Below are positions 1-7,848 of a stretch of DNA of 33,309 nt, piece by piece. Position 1 is the first letter of the stretch. Every line of letters starts with the position of its first letter. The DNA lies in NCBI RefSeq assembly GCF_012911005.2, contig NZ_WTVS01000060.1, positions 1 to 33,309 on the forward strand. Reading direction: 5' to 3'. Position numbers and translations under genes: made by a program. The notes under the pieces were generated by a model. It searched no databases. It was not told where the DNA came from and was given only the letters and a program-made list of their open reading frames with translations. This DNA comes from Aromatoleum toluolicum. GTDB lineage: Bacteria; Pseudomonadota; Gammaproteobacteria; Burkholderiales; Rhodocyclaceae.

Positions 1-920
1 GGGGCAGGGGGCGCCAGGGGCTGCGTCGTGAGGCTGCCCTGCGGGCCGGCTGCGGCGAGTCGGCGGGCGATTTCGTGGATCCCTTCGAATCGCGCGGCGC
101 ACCACGCGGGCGCCAGCAGCGTCGGCGCGTTGGCGGTCGCGGACACGCGGTGATACACGACGTCCGCGGGTGTGCGCCGGATCATCTCCGTCGCGACGTC
201 GGCGTAATGCGAGGCGTTCGGCGGCGCAACCTCGCCACGGCGCCACGCGGCGGCGAGGCGGCTGCCCTTGACGATCATCAGCGGGTGCAGCTTCAGCCCC
301 GCGACCCCGAGCTCCAGCACACGGTCCAGCGTATCCAGGCTGCGCTCGGGCGTTTCGCCCGGCAGGCCGACGATGAGGTGCGTGCACACCGGAATTCCCC
401 GCGCGTGGGCGCGCGCCGTCGCATCCGCGTAGGCAGCAAAACCGTGGCCGCGATTGACGCGCGCGAGCGTGTCGTCGAAGGCGCTCTGCAGGCCCAACTC
501 CAGCCACACCTCGTAGCCGCGCTCGCGGTAGCCGGCGAGGAGGTCCAGTGCGGCGTCGGGTACGCAATCGGGGCGCGTGCCGATGCACAGCCCGACGATG
601 TCGGCGCCGGCGAGCGCCTCCTCGTACAGCCGCTGCAGCGTCTCCACCTCCGCATAGGTGCTGGTGTAGGCCTGGAAGTAGGCGAGGTAGCGGCGTGCGC
701 GGTCGGCGCGGACGCGGCCGGCATCGAGCTGCTGCGCGATCGGCGCCTCGGCCTCGTCGCTGAACGAGCGCACGTTGCAGAAGGTGCAGCCACCGCGCCC
801 GAGCGTGCCGTCGCGGTTGGGGCAGGTGAAGTTCGCGTGCAGCGGCAGCTTGTGCACGCGTTCGCCGAAACGCGCGCGCAGGTGGCGGCCTATCGTGTTG
901 ACGTAATGGTCGAGCTGCAC
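1..920 (-). CDS. yhcC: TIGR01212-family radical SAM protein, YhcC-like (3' end cut by window)
   Basis: Radical SAM enzyme of the YhcC/TIGR01212 group; its substrate is not firmly known. Reading from a GTG at 918-920, the protein begins VQLDHYVNTIGRHLRARFGE and carries a cysteine cluster C33-X11-C45-X2-C48 (FTCPNRDG...GGCTFCN), the spacing typical of this group rather than the classical CX3CX2C. Further matches are LCIGTRPDC, WLELGLQSA and HLIVGLPGET, core strands of the radical SAM barrel. About 306 codons are present with no stop before base 1, so only a short C-terminal piece should be missing (E. coli YhcC is about 309 residues). The GTG lies one base after the stop of the upstream cobalamin gene, which points to translational coupling. 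The start choice rests on that junction and on family similarity of the first residues; a strong Shine-Dalgarno sequence is not evident. Confidence 0.88.
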   Translation of the reverse strand, partial: MQLDHYVNTIGRHLRARFGERVHKLPLHANFTCPNRDGTLGRGGCTFCNVRSFSDEAEAPIAQQLDAGRVRADRARRYLAYFQAYTSTYAEVETLQRLYEEALAGADIVGLCIGTRPDCVPDAALDLLAGYRERGYEVWLELGLQSAFDDTLARVNRGHGFAAYADATARAHARGIPVCTHLIVGLPGETPERSLDTLDRVLELGVAGLKLHPLMIVKGSRLAAAWRRGEVAPPNASHYADVATEMIRRTPADVVYHRVSATANAPTLLAPAWCAARFEGIHEIARRLAAAGPQGSLTTQPLAPPA

Positions 921-921
921 G

Positions 922-1905
922 TCAGGCGGCCCCGCGCAAGGCGTCGAGCGCCGCGGCGAGGCGCACCCAGCCGGCCTCGTCCGGCGGCAGGCCGAAGCGC
1001 AGGCTCGCCGGGTCGTCAAAGCGGCGCACGAGGATGCCGGCGCGCGCGAGTCGGTCCTGTACCGCGGGTGCGTCCGCATGGCGCACCCACTGGAACAATG
1101 CCGGCCCGACGGGTTCGCCCAAGCCGCTGTGGCGCAGCAGGTCGGCGAGGCGCGCGGCTTCGCGCTGCAGGCGTTCGCGCATTGCGTCCTGCCATGTGTG
1201 GTCGGCCAGTGCCGCGCGGGCGACGTGGCGTGCAGGGCCGCTCAGCGTCCACGGCCCGAGGAGGTCGGCCAGTCGTTTGCGCAGCTCCGCCGGCGCGAGC
1301 ACGAAGCCGACGCGCGCACCGGCCAGCCCGAAGAACTTGCCGAGCGATCGCAGCACGACCAGGTTCGCACGTCCGGCGGCGGCCGCGAGGCTCTCGGCCG
1401 GGTCCGCATCGATGAAGGCTTCGTCCACGACCAGCCAGCCGCCGCGCGCCGCGAGCCGCGCGTGCCAGGCCAGCAGCCGGTCGCGCGAAAAGCGTGCGCC
1501 GGACGGGTTGTTGGGGTGCACGAGGAGCAGCACGTCGCTGTTGTCGATCGCCTCCTCGACGGCCTCCGCCGCGACAGGGCGCAGCGTGCGGCCGCGCCAG
1601 GCATGCGGATGTTCAGCATAGGTCGGCGCGAGCACGGTCACGCGCTCGCCGGGGATCAGCGCCGGCAGGGCCTGGATCGCCGGCTGCGAGCCGGCGACCG
1701 GCAGCAGCTGGTCGGTGCCGTAGTAGTCCGCGGCGGCCGCCTCGAGTCCGTCGCCGTCTTCGGGCAGGCGGTGCCAGGCGGATGCCGGAACGGGCGGCAC
1801 GGGCCACGCGTGCGGGTTGATGCCGGTCGACAGGTCCAGCCAGTCGGAGAGCGGGATGCCGTACTGCTGTGCCGCGCGGCGCAGGCGTCCGCCGTGCTCA
1901 AGCAT
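922..1905 (-). CDS. cobD: Threonine-phosphate decarboxylase (cobalamin aminopropanol arm)
   Basis: PLP-dependent fold-type I enzyme that makes (R)-1-amino-2-propanol phosphate from threonine phosphate for the nucleotide-loop arm of cobalamin. The 327-residue protein starts MLEHGGRLRRAAQQYGIPLS and shows LDLSTGINPHAWP (residues 24-34), HPNNPSG (130-136), DEAFID (161-166) and the PLP lysine K190 in SLGKFFGLAGARVG, all hallmarks of the CobD/CobC (histidinol-phosphate aminotransferase-like) family. Length is slightly short but normal for the single-domain form. It follows cbiB by 51 bases on the same strand, whose product consumes the aminopropanol phosphate, so the pairing supports the assignment over a histidinol-phosphate aminotransferase. 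A REP-like hairpin sits in that 51-base gap, directly upstream of the start, and no good ribosome binding site is visible. The symbol follows Salmonella naming; Pseudomonas literature calls it CobC. Confidence 0.93.
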   Translation of the reverse strand: MLEHGGRLRRAAQQYGIPLSDWLDLSTGINPHAWPVPPVPASAWHRLPEDGDGLEAAAADYYGTDQLLPVAGSQPAIQALPALIPGERVTVLAPTYAEHPHAWRGRTLRPVAAEAVEEAIDNSDVLLLVHPNNPSGARFSRDRLLAWHARLAARGGWLVVDEAFIDADPAESLAAAAGRANLVVLRSLGKFFGLAGARVGFVLAPAELRKRLADLLGPWTLSGPARHVARAALADHTWQDAMRERLQREAARLADLLRHSGLGEPVGPALFQWVRHADAPAVQDRLARAGILVRRFDDPASLRFGLPPDEAGWVRLAAALDALRGAA

Positions 1906-1906
1906 G

Positions 1907-1945
1907 CGAGATTCGCGGCTGAAGCCGCGCCCACATGGCAGCTCC
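1907..1945. repeat. REP-like inverted repeat between cbiB and cobD
   Basis: The gap between the two cobalamin genes holds a perfect hairpin, CGCGGCT (1914-1920), GA spacer, AGCCGCG (1923-1929), flanked on one side by a GTGGG-like stretch when read on the minus strand. This general form (GTGGGxGCGGCTTxAGCCGCGA) resembles the repetitive extragenic palindromes of many Gammaproteobacteria and Betaproteobacteria. Only one clear copy is seen in this window, so its repetitive nature is inferred. Confidence 0.5.
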
Positions 1946-1956
1946 CTCGAAGCCCA

Positions 1957-2883
1957 TCATCGCGCTCCCGCAAGCGCCGCAATGATCGCGCCGGCGGCAA
2001 CAACGCCCAGCCACAGCAGCATGCCGTGCTGCATCAGGCGGACCGCGGCGCGCACGCTCGCGGCGTCCGGCGTTCGGCCGCAGCCGAGTGGCGGGCGCTG
2101 CTCCTCGCGGCCGTGGTAGATCGCCGCGCCGCCGAGCTGCACCCCGAGCGCGCCGGCGCCCGCCGCCATCACCGGCCCGGCGTTGGGGCTGTCCCAGGCC
2201 GGGGCCTGTGCACGCCAGCACGTGAGCGCGTCGCGGCTGCGGCCGAGCAGCGCGTAGGTCAGCGCGGTGAGCCGCGCCGGCAGCCAGTTCATGACGTCGT
2301 CGAGGCGTGCCGCGGCCCAGCCGAAGCGGATGAAGCGTTCGGTGCGGTAGCCCCACATCGCGTCGAGCGTGTTGGCGAGGCGGAACCCCAGCGCGCCCGC
2401 GCCGCCCGCGACGCAGAACCAGAACAGCGCGCCGAACACCGCGTCGTTGCCGTTTTCGAGCACCGATTCGGTGCCGGCCTTGGCGACGCCGGCGGCATCG
2501 AGCGCGCGCGTGTCGCGGCTGACGATCCAGCCCACGCGCTCGCGCGCCATGTCGAGGTCGCCGGCCGCGAGCGGCGCTGCGATCGCCTCGGCATGCTGCG
2601 CGAGGCTGCGCGCGCCGAGCGCGAAGTAGAGCAGGCCGATATCGACCAGCCAGTGCGCGGCGGGATGGCTTGCGCGCAACAGCAGCGCCAGCGCGAGCCA
2701 CGGCCCGATCGCCAGCAGCCAGGCGAGTAGCCCGCCCGCGCGGGTCGGCAGCCGCGGACGCAGGCGCGCCTCCAGCCAGCCGGCCCAGCGGCCGAAGCCG
2801 ACCAGCGGATGCCAGCGGCGCGGTTCGCCGAGCAGGTGGTCGAGCGCGATGCCGGCGAGGAGTTTGACGAGCAGGGCAGTCAT
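1957..2883 (-). CDS. cbiB: Adenosylcobinamide-phosphate synthase CbiB
   Basis: Integral membrane enzyme that joins the aminopropanol (phosphate) arm to cobyric acid, giving adenosylcobinamide (phosphate). The 308-residue protein starts [20 protein letters not shown], followed by [13 protein letters not shown], the conserved N-terminal DxxLGxPxxxHPVxxxG signature of CbiB. Other family features are [58 protein letters not shown]-type sequence and a final hydrophobic segment [17 protein letters not shown]. Several membrane helices are obvious. The same reading frame stays open far upstream without a stop, but the family start is the ATG at 2883, just inside the divergent gap with cobQ. It is the first gene of a minus-strand run cbiB-cobD-yhcC. 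Pseudomonas naming calls it CobD. Confidence 0.94.
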   Translation of the reverse strand: MTALLVKLLAGIALDHLLGEPRRWHPLVGFGRWAGWLEARLRPRLPTRAGGLLAWLLAIGPWLALALLLRASHPAAHWLVDIGLLYFALGARSLAQHAEAIAAPLAAGDLDMARERVGWIVSRDTRALDAAGVAKAGTESVLENGNDAVFGALFWFCVAGGAGALGFRLANTLDAMWGYRTERFIRFGWAAARLDDVMNWLPARLTALTYALLGRSRDALTCWRAQAPAWDSPNAGPVMAAGAGALGVQLGGAAIYHGREEQRPPLGCGRTPDAASVRAAVRLMQHGMLLWLGVVAAGAIIAALAGAR

Positions 2884-2894
2884 CGGGACGAAGC

Positions 2895-2907
2895 TTATCG
2901 GCGATAA
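2895..2907. promoter_or_regulatory. Perfect 13-bp palindrome in the cbiB/cobQ divergent gap
   Basis: Only 57 bases (2884-2940) separate the divergent cbiB and cobQ starts. They contain TTATCG-G-CGATAA, a perfect palindrome, and its right arm overlaps GATAAT, a plausible -10 hexamer for cobQ. The position suits a shared operator or overlapping promoters. No cobalamin riboswitch can fit in this gap. Function is inferred from position and symmetry only. Confidence 0.35.
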
Positions 2908-2940
2908 TCCGCCACTTTGAACGAGCCGGGATTCTACGCC

Positions 2941-4407
2941 ATGCCGCAAGCAATCACCCTGATGGTGCAGGGAACGACCTCCGACGCGGGCAAGAGCACG
3001 CTGGTCGCCGGACTCGCGCGCCTGCTCGCGCGGCGTGGCGTGCGCGTCGCGCCGTTCAAGCCGCAGAACATGGCGCTCAACTCGGCGGTCACGGCGGACG
3101 GCGGCGAAATCGGACGCGCACAGGCGCTGCAGGCGCTTGCCGCCGGGGTCGCGCCGCACACCGACTTCAATCCCGTGCTGCTCAAGCCGTCCACGGACAT
3201 CGGCGCGCAAGTCGTCATTCACGGCAAAGTCGCCGCCAACCTGTCGGCGCGCGACTACCACGCCTACAAGCCGACCGCGATGAAGGCCGTGATGCAGTCC
3301 TGGGACCGCCTCACGAGCGCCTACGAGTGCGTGCTCGTCGAAGGCGCCGGGAGCCCGGCCGAGATCAACCTGCGCGATCGCGACATCGCCAACATGGGCT
3401 TCGCCGAGGCCGCCGACGTGCCGGTGATCCTCGTCGCCGACATCGACCGCGGCGGCGTGTTCGCGCATCTGGTCGGCACGCTCGAACTGCTGTCGCCGTC
3501 GGAGCAGGCGCGCGTGAAGGGCTTCGTCATCAACCGTTTCCGCGGCGACATCGGCCTGCTGCAATCGGGGCTGGACTGGCTCGAGCAACGCACGGGCAGG
3601 CCGGTGCTGGGCGTGCTGCCCTACCTGCATGGCCTGTTCCTCGACGCCGAGGACGCGCTCGGCGAGGCCAGCGTCGACAAGCGCGAGACGCGCCTGCGCG
3701 TGGTCGCGCCGGTCTATCCGCGCATCTCCAACCACACCGACCTCGACGCGTTGCGCCTGCATCCGCAGATCGATTTCCGCTGGGTCGGGCCCGGACAGGC
3801 GATCCCGCCCGCCGACCTGATCGTGCTGCCCGGCTCCAAGAGCGTGCAAGCCGATCTCGCCTGGCTGCGCGCGCAGGGCTGGGAGCCGGCGATCAGGCGG
3901 CACCTGCGCTACGGCGGGAAAGTTGCGGGCATCTGCGGCGGCTTCCAGATGCTCGGCACGCGCCTCGCGGACCCGCAGGGGCTGGAAGGGGCGCCGAGCA
4001 CCGTCGCGGGGCTGAGTCTGCTCGACATGGAAACCGTGCTTGAAGCCGAAAAGCAGCTTGAGAACCGCAGCGGCGCGCTGTGCCTGCCGGGCAGTGCTGC
4101 GGTCGCCGGTTACGAGATCCACATGGGCGTGAGCCGCGGCGCGGCCCTCGACCGCCCTGCGCTGCGCTTCGACGACGGCCGTGCCGACGGCGCACTCTCG
4201 GCCGACGGGCAGATCCTCGGCACCTACCTGCACGGGCTGTTCGACGCGCCCGAAGCCCTGTCCGTGCTGCTCGCGTGGGCCGGGGCAGGGGAGGTCGAAA
4301 CGGTCGATCTCGCAGCGCGGCGTGAAGCGGATCTTGATCGGTTGGCGGACAGCGTCGCGCAGAACCTGGATCTGTCGCCGGTGTTGCCGGGGGCGTGGCT
4401 CGGGTAG
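2941..4407 (+). CDS. cobQ: Cobyric acid synthase CobQ
   Basis: ATP- and glutamine-dependent amidase that adds four amides (side chains b, d, e and g) to adenosylcobyrinic acid a,c-diamide, giving adenosylcobyric acid. From the ATG at 2941 the protein is 488 residues and starts [20 protein letters not shown], the nucleotide-binding motif typical of CobQ. The dethiobiotin-synthetase-like N-terminal domain continues with [30 protein letters not shown] and [17 protein letters not shown]. The C-terminal class I glutamine amidotransferase domain carries the nucleophile C332 in [14 protein letters not shown] and the histidine H431 in [13 protein letters not shown] at 2917 is in frame, but it would add eight unusual residues before the family start, so the ATG is preferred. 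It is divergent from cbiB and converges on the crotonase-like gene. Confidence 0.96.
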   Translation: MPQAITLMVQGTTSDAGKSTLVAGLARLLARRGVRVAPFKPQNMALNSAVTADGGEIGRAQALQALAAGVAPHTDFNPVLLKPSTDIGAQVVIHGKVAANLSARDYHAYKPTAMKAVMQSWDRLTSAYECVLVEGAGSPAEINLRDRDIANMGFAEAADVPVILVADIDRGGVFAHLVGTLELLSPSEQARVKGFVINRFRGDIGLLQSGLDWLEQRTGRPVLGVLPYLHGLFLDAEDALGEASVDKRETRLRVVAPVYPRISNHTDLDALRLHPQIDFRWVGPGQAIPPADLIVLPGSKSVQADLAWLRAQGWEPAIRRHLRYGGKVAGICGGFQMLGTRLADPQGLEGAPSTVAGLSLLDMETVLEAEKQLENRSGALCLPGSAAVAGYEIHMGVSRGAALDRPALRFDDGRADGALSADGQILGTYLHGLFDAPEALSVLLAWAGAGEVETVDLAARREADLDRLADSVAQNLDLSPVLPGAWLG

Positions 4408-4432
4408 AAAGCGAGACGGCGAAATGCGCTGT

Positions 4433-4457
4433 GCTCCGCCCCCCTTGAAGGGGGAGG
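4433..4457. repeat. Short G/C-run inverted repeat (copy 1) between convergent genes
   Basis: CCCCC (4440-4444), TTGAA (4445-4449), GGGGG (4450-4454) lies in the 68-base gap between the convergent cobQ and crotonase-like stop codons. It begins CTCCGCC and ends GGGGGAGG. A closely related sequence in the opposite orientation occurs after fumC at 33201-33220, so this is a dispersed repeat unit. It could act as a bidirectional transcription-end structure, although no U-run follows either arm. Confidence 0.55.
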
Positions 4458-4475
4458 AACAAGGCGTCCTACCGA

Positions 4476-5276
4476 TCAGCGCCCGGAAAACACCGGCTTG
4501 CGCTTCGCGAAAAACGCGTCGAGCCCCTCGCGGTAGTCGTCTGTCGCGAGGAAGTCGAACGCGGCGCGCTTTTCTTCTGCGCTCAGCGCGCCGCCGCGCA
4601 TCAGCCGATGTACCCACTGCTTGTGCCAGCGTGCCACCAACGGCGCGCCGGCGACGATGCGTGCGGCGCTCGCGCGGGCCTCGTCCAGCACCTTCTCGTC
4701 GTCGGTCACGCGCGTCAGCAGCCCCTTCTGCAGCGCCTCGCGCGCGTCGAGGATGCGTCCCTCGAGCAGGATCTCGAGCAAGACCGCCGGGCCGACCAGG
4801 TCCAGCAGGCCCGCCATCTCGCCCGGATACATCGAGAAGCCCAGGCGGTTGATCGGGGCGCCGAAGCGTGCCGATTCGCCGGCGATGCGCAGGTCGCAGC
4901 AACCGGCGATCTCCAGTCCGCCGCCGACGCAGGCGCCCTGAATCGCGGCCACGGTCGGAATCGCGCACGCGCGGATCGCGTCCAGCGCCGCGGCGACCAG
5001 CGTGTCGTGGTAGTGCAGCGCGTCGTCGACGGTCGCGCGCACGGTCAGGAACTCCTCGATATCGCCACCCGCCGCGAACGCCTTGTCGCCCGCACCGCGC
5101 AGGATCACGCAGCGCAGTGCGGGCGTCGCGGCGATACGCTCGAAGGCTTCGCGCAGCGCGACCCACATCGCGGAGTCGATCGCGTTCAGCTTGTCGGGGT
5201 TGGAGAGGGTCAGCGTGGCGATGTCGCCATCGGTGGAAAAGAGTATCTCGCCGCTCATGGCCGGGGTTTCGTCCAT
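4476..5276 (-). CDS. Enoyl-CoA hydratase/isomerase (crotonase) family protein
   Basis: Crotonase-fold protein acting on an acyl-CoA; exact reaction unknown. It shows the CoA and oxyanion-hole regions: [38 protein letters not shown] and [20 protein letters not shown]. The glutamate of GGLEIA (E122 from the ATG at 5276) matches E144 of rat mitochondrial enoyl-CoA hydratase. The second catalytic glutamate, E164, aligns twenty residues later with I142 in FGAPINRLG, so this is not a standard two-glutamate hydratase; an isomerase or other crotonase activity is more likely. Length (266 residues) is normal. The frame continues upstream to a TTG at 5303, but the ATG at 5276 ([10 protein letters not shown]) or at 5258 ([10 protein letters not shown]) is a better start; the choice between them is uncertain. 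It is divergent from the acetate permease operon, with two palindromes between them. Confidence 0.85.
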   Translation of the reverse strand: MDETPAMSGEILFSTDGDIATLTLSNPDKLNAIDSAMWVALREAFERIAATPALRCVILRGAGDKAFAAGGDIEEFLTVRATVDDALHYHDTLVAAALDAIRACAIPTVAAIQGACVGGGLEIAGCCDLRIAGESARFGAPINRLGFSMYPGEMAGLLDLVGPAVLLEILLEGRILDAREALQKGLLTRVTDDEKVLDEARASAARIVAGAPLVARWHKQWVHRLMRGGALSAEEKRAAFDFLATDDYREGLDAFFAKRKPVFSGR

Positions 5277-5316
5277 TACTTCGAAAATGGTAGAAAAATT
5301 CAATTTATCAAGTAAT

Positions 5317-5347
5317 TAAAAAAACTCCATACGTTATGGTATGGAGT
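5317..5347 (-). terminator. Hairpin followed by T-run on the minus strand
   Basis: A perfect 9-bp stem, ACTCCATAC (5324-5332) and GTATGGAGT (5339-5347), has a 6-base loop. Read on the minus strand it is followed by seven T residues, the form of an intrinsic terminator. It lies about 40 bases upstream of the crotonase-like start, so it would either insulate that gene from antisense transcription out of the actP operon or act as an attenuator in its leader. Structure is seen directly; function is inferred. Confidence 0.5.
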
Positions 5348-5353
5348 CTTGTA

Positions 5354-5367
5354 GATGATATATCATC
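5354..5367. promoter_or_regulatory. Perfect 14-bp palindrome upstream of the acetate permease operon
   Basis: GATGATATATCATC is exactly self-complementary and lies seven bases after the neighbouring 9-bp hairpin, about 95 bases before the DUF485 start. Such symmetric, AT-rich sites often bind dimeric repressors or activators. No regulator gene is adjacent, so the partner is unknown. Confidence 0.35.
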
Positions 5368-5462
5368 CGCCCGTCGGCACTGGTGCAACAGACATCGGGT
5401 CGGCAGAAGGAGGAGTGTGGAGGGGCAGCGTGACACCGTTGCTTTTCTTGGAGGGAGAGGGA

Positions 5463-5783
5463 ATGTCTGTATCAATGTATGCGCACATCAGGCGCAATCC
5501 GCGCTTTACGGAACTCGTCGAGAAGCGCACCCGCTTCGCGACGATCCTGTCGATCATCGTCCTGACGATCTTCTACGGCTTCGTCCTGCTCGTCGCGTTC
5601 GCGCCCGGGCTGATCGCGAAGCAGCTGTCGGAAGGCAGCAACCTGACCTTCGGCGTCGCCGCCGGCCTGTTCCAGTTCGTGTTCTTCTGGGTGCTGACGC
5701 TGGTCTACGTGCGTCGCGCCAACGGCGAATTCGACGACATCAACAACGAAATCGTGCGTTCCGCGTGGAAGGAAGAAAAATAA
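5463..5783 (+). CDS. DUF485 small membrane protein of the acetate permease operon
   Basis: A 106-residue membrane protein of the DUF485 (YjcH) family, regularly encoded just before ActP-type acetate permeases; its role is presumed accessory. It starts [20 protein letters not shown] and continues with the family pattern [21 protein letters not shown]. There are two hydrophobic helices, about residues 24-47 and 61-80, and an acidic C-terminus. The start ATG at 5463 has a strong purine-rich ribosome binding site (GGAGGGAGAGGGA directly before it). An earlier in-frame start at 5355 would add a tail not typical of the family. The stop overlaps the start of actP (TAATG), indicating translational coupling. 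Confidence 0.9.
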   Translation: MSVSMYAHIRRNPRFTELVEKRTRFATILSIIVLTIFYGFVLLVAFAPGLIAKQLSEGSNLTFGVAAGLFQFVFFWVLTLVYVRRANGEFDDINNEIVRSAWKEEK

Positions 5784-7459
5784 TGAAAGCCACCGTTATC
5801 TCGCGCCTGGCCGCCGGCCTGTTCTCGATGTCCGTGGCTGCTTCGGCCGTTGCCGGCGATGCCATCGCCCAGACGGAAAAGCAGGGCCTCAACCTGCACG
5901 CGATCGGCATGTTCTTCATCTTCGTGATGTTGACGCTGGGCATCACCTACTGGGCCGCCTCGCGCACCAAGTCGACCGCCGACTTCTACACTGCCGGCGG
6001 TGGCATCACCGGTTGGCAGAACGGCCTCGCGATCGCCGGTGACTACATGTCCGCCGCGACGCTGCTCGGTCTCACCGCGATGATGTACACGCAGGGCGTC
6101 GATGCGTACATCTACATGATCGCGTTCTTTGTCGGCTGGCCCATCATCCTGTTCCTGATGGCCGAACGCCTGCGCAACCTCGGCAAGTTCACCTTCGCCG
6201 ACATCACCGCCTACCGCCTCGACCAGGGCAAGGTGCGCACGATGGCCGCCGTCAGCTCGCTGACCGTCGTCTGCTTCTACCTCGTTGCGCAGATGGTCGG
6301 CGCCGGCCAGCTCATCAAGCTGCTGTTCGGCCTCGATTACAACATCGCGCTGTTCGTGGTCGGCGCGCTGATGATGGTGTACGTCACCTTCGGCGGCATG
6401 GTCGCGACGACCTGGGTGCAGATCATCAAGGCCTGCATGCTGCTGATCGGCGGCACCACCGTGATGCTGCTCGCGTTCAGCCAGTTCGGCTTCAGCTTCG
6501 ACGAACTGACAACCCGCGCGATGGAAGTGCACAAGCTCGGCGGCAAGCTCCTCTCCCCGGGCAGCCTGCTCGCCGATCCGGTCACCGCGATCTCGCTCGG
6601 CCTCGGCCTGATGTTCGGCACCGCCGGCCTGCCGCACATCCTGATGCGCTTCTTCACCGTCACCGACGCCAAGGAAGCGCGCAAGTCGGTGCTCTACGCC
6701 TCGGGCATCGTCGCGTACTTCTTCAACGTCATCGCCATCATGGGCCTGTGCGCGATCCTGATCGTCGGCACCAACCCCGAGTTCTTCGAGGGCGGCCAGC
6801 TCGGCGGCAAGGTCATCGGCGGCGGCAACATGATCGCCATGCACCTCGCCAAGGCGGTCGGCGGCAACCTGCTGCTCGGCTTCCTGTCGGCCGTGGCCTT
6901 CGCGACCATCCTCGCGGTCGTCGCCGGTCTCGCGCTGGCCGGCGCCTCGGCGATCTCGCACGACATCTACGCCCGTGTCATCATGAAGGGCAAGGCGTCG
7001 GAAAAAACCGAGCTGAAGGTGTCCAAGTTCGCCACCATCGGCCTCGGCATCGTCGCGATCCTGCTCGGCATGGCCTTCGAGAAGATGAACATCGCGTTCA
7101 TGGTCGCGCTCGCCTTCGGTGTCGCCGCGTCGGCCAACTTCCCGGTGCTGATCCTGTCCATGTACTGGAGGGGCCTGACCACGCGCGGCGCGCTGTGGGG
7201 CGGCTACTCCGGCCTCTTCAGCGCCGTGACCTTCGTCGTGCTGTCGAAGTCGGTGTGGGTGGACGTGCTGCACAACGCGGCCGCGATCTTCCCCTACACG
7301 CAGCCGGCGCTGTTCTCGATGCCGATCGCCTTCTTCCTCGCGATCGTCGTGTCGAAGATGGACAGCAGCGTCGCCGCACAGAAGGAAATCGAAGCCTTCG
7401 AAGACCAGTACGTGCGCGCGCAGACGGGTGTCGGCGCAGCGACGGCTTCGTCGCACTGA
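5783..7459 (+). CDS. actP: Cation/acetate symporter ActP (sodium:solute symporter family)
   Basis: A 558-residue sodium:solute symporter (SSF) close to E. coli ActP (549 residues), which imports acetate and other short carboxylates with a cation. The N-terminus [20 protein letters not shown] resembles a signal peptide ending near AVAGDA, as in ActP. Then follow the SSF features [48 protein letters not shown] and [20 protein letters not shown], with about thirteen hydrophobic segments. The start overlaps the DUF485 stop by one base. A strong hairpin at 7506-7540 ends the operon. The neighbouring crotonase-like gene fits a context of acyl-CoA or acetate use, but that link is only positional. 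Confidence 0.93.
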   Translation: MKATVISRLAAGLFSMSVAASAVAGDAIAQTEKQGLNLHAIGMFFIFVMLTLGITYWAASRTKSTADFYTAGGGITGWQNGLAIAGDYMSAATLLGLTAMMYTQGVDAYIYMIAFFVGWPIILFLMAERLRNLGKFTFADITAYRLDQGKVRTMAAVSSLTVVCFYLVAQMVGAGQLIKLLFGLDYNIALFVVGALMMVYVTFGGMVATTWVQIIKACMLLIGGTTVMLLAFSQFGFSFDELTTRAMEVHKLGGKLLSPGSLLADPVTAISLGLGLMFGTAGLPHILMRFFTVTDAKEARKSVLYASGIVAYFFNVIAIMGLCAILIVGTNPEFFEGGQLGGKVIGGGNMIAMHLAKAVGGNLLLGFLSAVAFATILAVVAGLALAGASAISHDIYARVIMKGKASEKTELKVSKFATIGLGIVAILLGMAFEKMNIAFMVALAFGVAASANFPVLILSMYWRGLTTRGALWGGYSGLFSAVTFVVLSKSVWVDVLHNAAAIFPYTQPALFSMPIAFFLAIVVSKMDSSVAAQKEIEAFEDQYVRAQTGVGAATASSH

Positions 7460-7476
7460 GCGCTCGTTAAAAGCCC

Positions 7477-7495
7477 GCGGCACGACATGTGCCGC
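7477..7495. repeat. Small stem-loop after actP
   Basis: GCGGCAC (7477-7483) and GTGCCGC (7489-7495) form a 7-bp stem with a 5-base loop, between the actP stop and the stronger terminator hairpin. It may stabilise the 3' end of the transcript. Confidence 0.45.
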
Positions 7496-7505
7496 AGCAA
7501 TATCG

Positions 7506-7546
7506 CAAACCCCCGCGAGGCTGTACTCCGCGGGGGTTTGTTCCTT
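7506..7546 (+). terminator. Strong terminator hairpin of the DUF485-actP operon
   Basis: A 12-bp perfect stem, CAAACCCCCGCG (7506-7517) and CGCGGGGGTTTG (7529-7540), has an 11-base loop and is followed by TTCCTTTT. It lies 46 bases after the actP stop and is the best terminator-like structure in the window. Confidence 0.8.
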
Positions 7547-7586
7547 TTGGAGGTGGACTGGCGCGATTTTCAGCGCTAAGATGGTT

Positions 7587-7604
7587 TTACCACAATTGTA
7601 GTAA
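7587..7604. promoter_or_regulatory. Near-palindromic putative operator of the toxin-antitoxin pair
   Basis: TTACCACAATTGTAGTAA is symmetric apart from one position in each arm and is centred about 20 bases before the antitoxin ATG. Antitoxins commonly repress their own operon by binding such sites. Binding here is inferred from position and symmetry. Confidence 0.5.
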
Positions 7605-7614
7605 CAGATCTGCC

Positions 7615-7848
7615 ATGTCCGCCACGACCTCTATTCGAATTGACCAGACGCTTTACAACCAGGCCAAGGCTGATGCCGCCGCTGAGCATCGCACCATCGC
7701 AGGCCAGATTGAATTCTGGGCAAAGGTGGGGAGGGCGGCGCTCGACAACCCCGACCTGCCGGTAAGTTTTGTCGCCGAGTCTCTTGCATCGATGGCCGAG
7801 GCACGCGAAGAGGCTACGCCCTTCGTGCCCCGGAGTCGTCCGCAGTGA
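7615..7848 (+). CDS. ParD-like antitoxin
   Basis: A 77-residue protein starting MSATTSIRIDQTLYNQAKAD, which resembles the ParD-like antitoxin family: a short N-terminal beta strand (TTSIRID) followed by helices as in a ribbon-helix-helix DNA-binding fold, with IAGQIEFWAKVGRAALDNPD typical of the group. The C-terminal part (about residues 50-77) is rich in E, A and P and would be the toxin-binding tail. Its role would be to neutralise the toxin encoded next and to repress the operon. Its stop overlaps the toxin start by four bases (GTGA). The start ATG at 7615 is chosen because the longer open frame upstream runs through the actP terminator and the putative operator. Base composition is slightly less GC-rich than the flanks, in keeping with a mobile module. 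Confidence 0.75.
   Translation: MSATTSIRIDQTLYNQAKADAAAEHRTIAGQIEFWAKVGRAALDNPDLPVSFVAESLASMAEAREEATPFVPRSRPQ

Noticed and set aside
75-2730. Long plus-strand open frames opposite yhcC, cobD and cbiB
   Set aside because: Arg/Ala/Gly-rich shadow translations with no family pattern, while the minus strand carries recognisable enzymes with conserved motifs.
2884-2940. A cobalamin riboswitch near the cobalamin genes
   Set aside because: The gap is only 57 bases, far shorter than a cobalamin aptamer, and no B12-box-like sequence was seen.
1957-5166. A single 1069-residue open frame on the minus strand
   Set aside because: Only its last 308 codons (2883 down to 1957) encode a protein, CbiB. The rest is antisense to cobQ and to the crotonase-like gene in another frame, open because of high GC.
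5374-5400. A possible sigma-54 promoter (GGCAC...TGCA) before the DUF485-actP operon
   Set aside because: The GG to GC spacing is seven bases instead of the required ten.
5705-7483. A 592-residue minus-strand frame opposite actP
   Set aside because: Composition is extreme (His/Asp/Glu/Gln-rich), and the plus strand clearly encodes ActP with symporter motifs.
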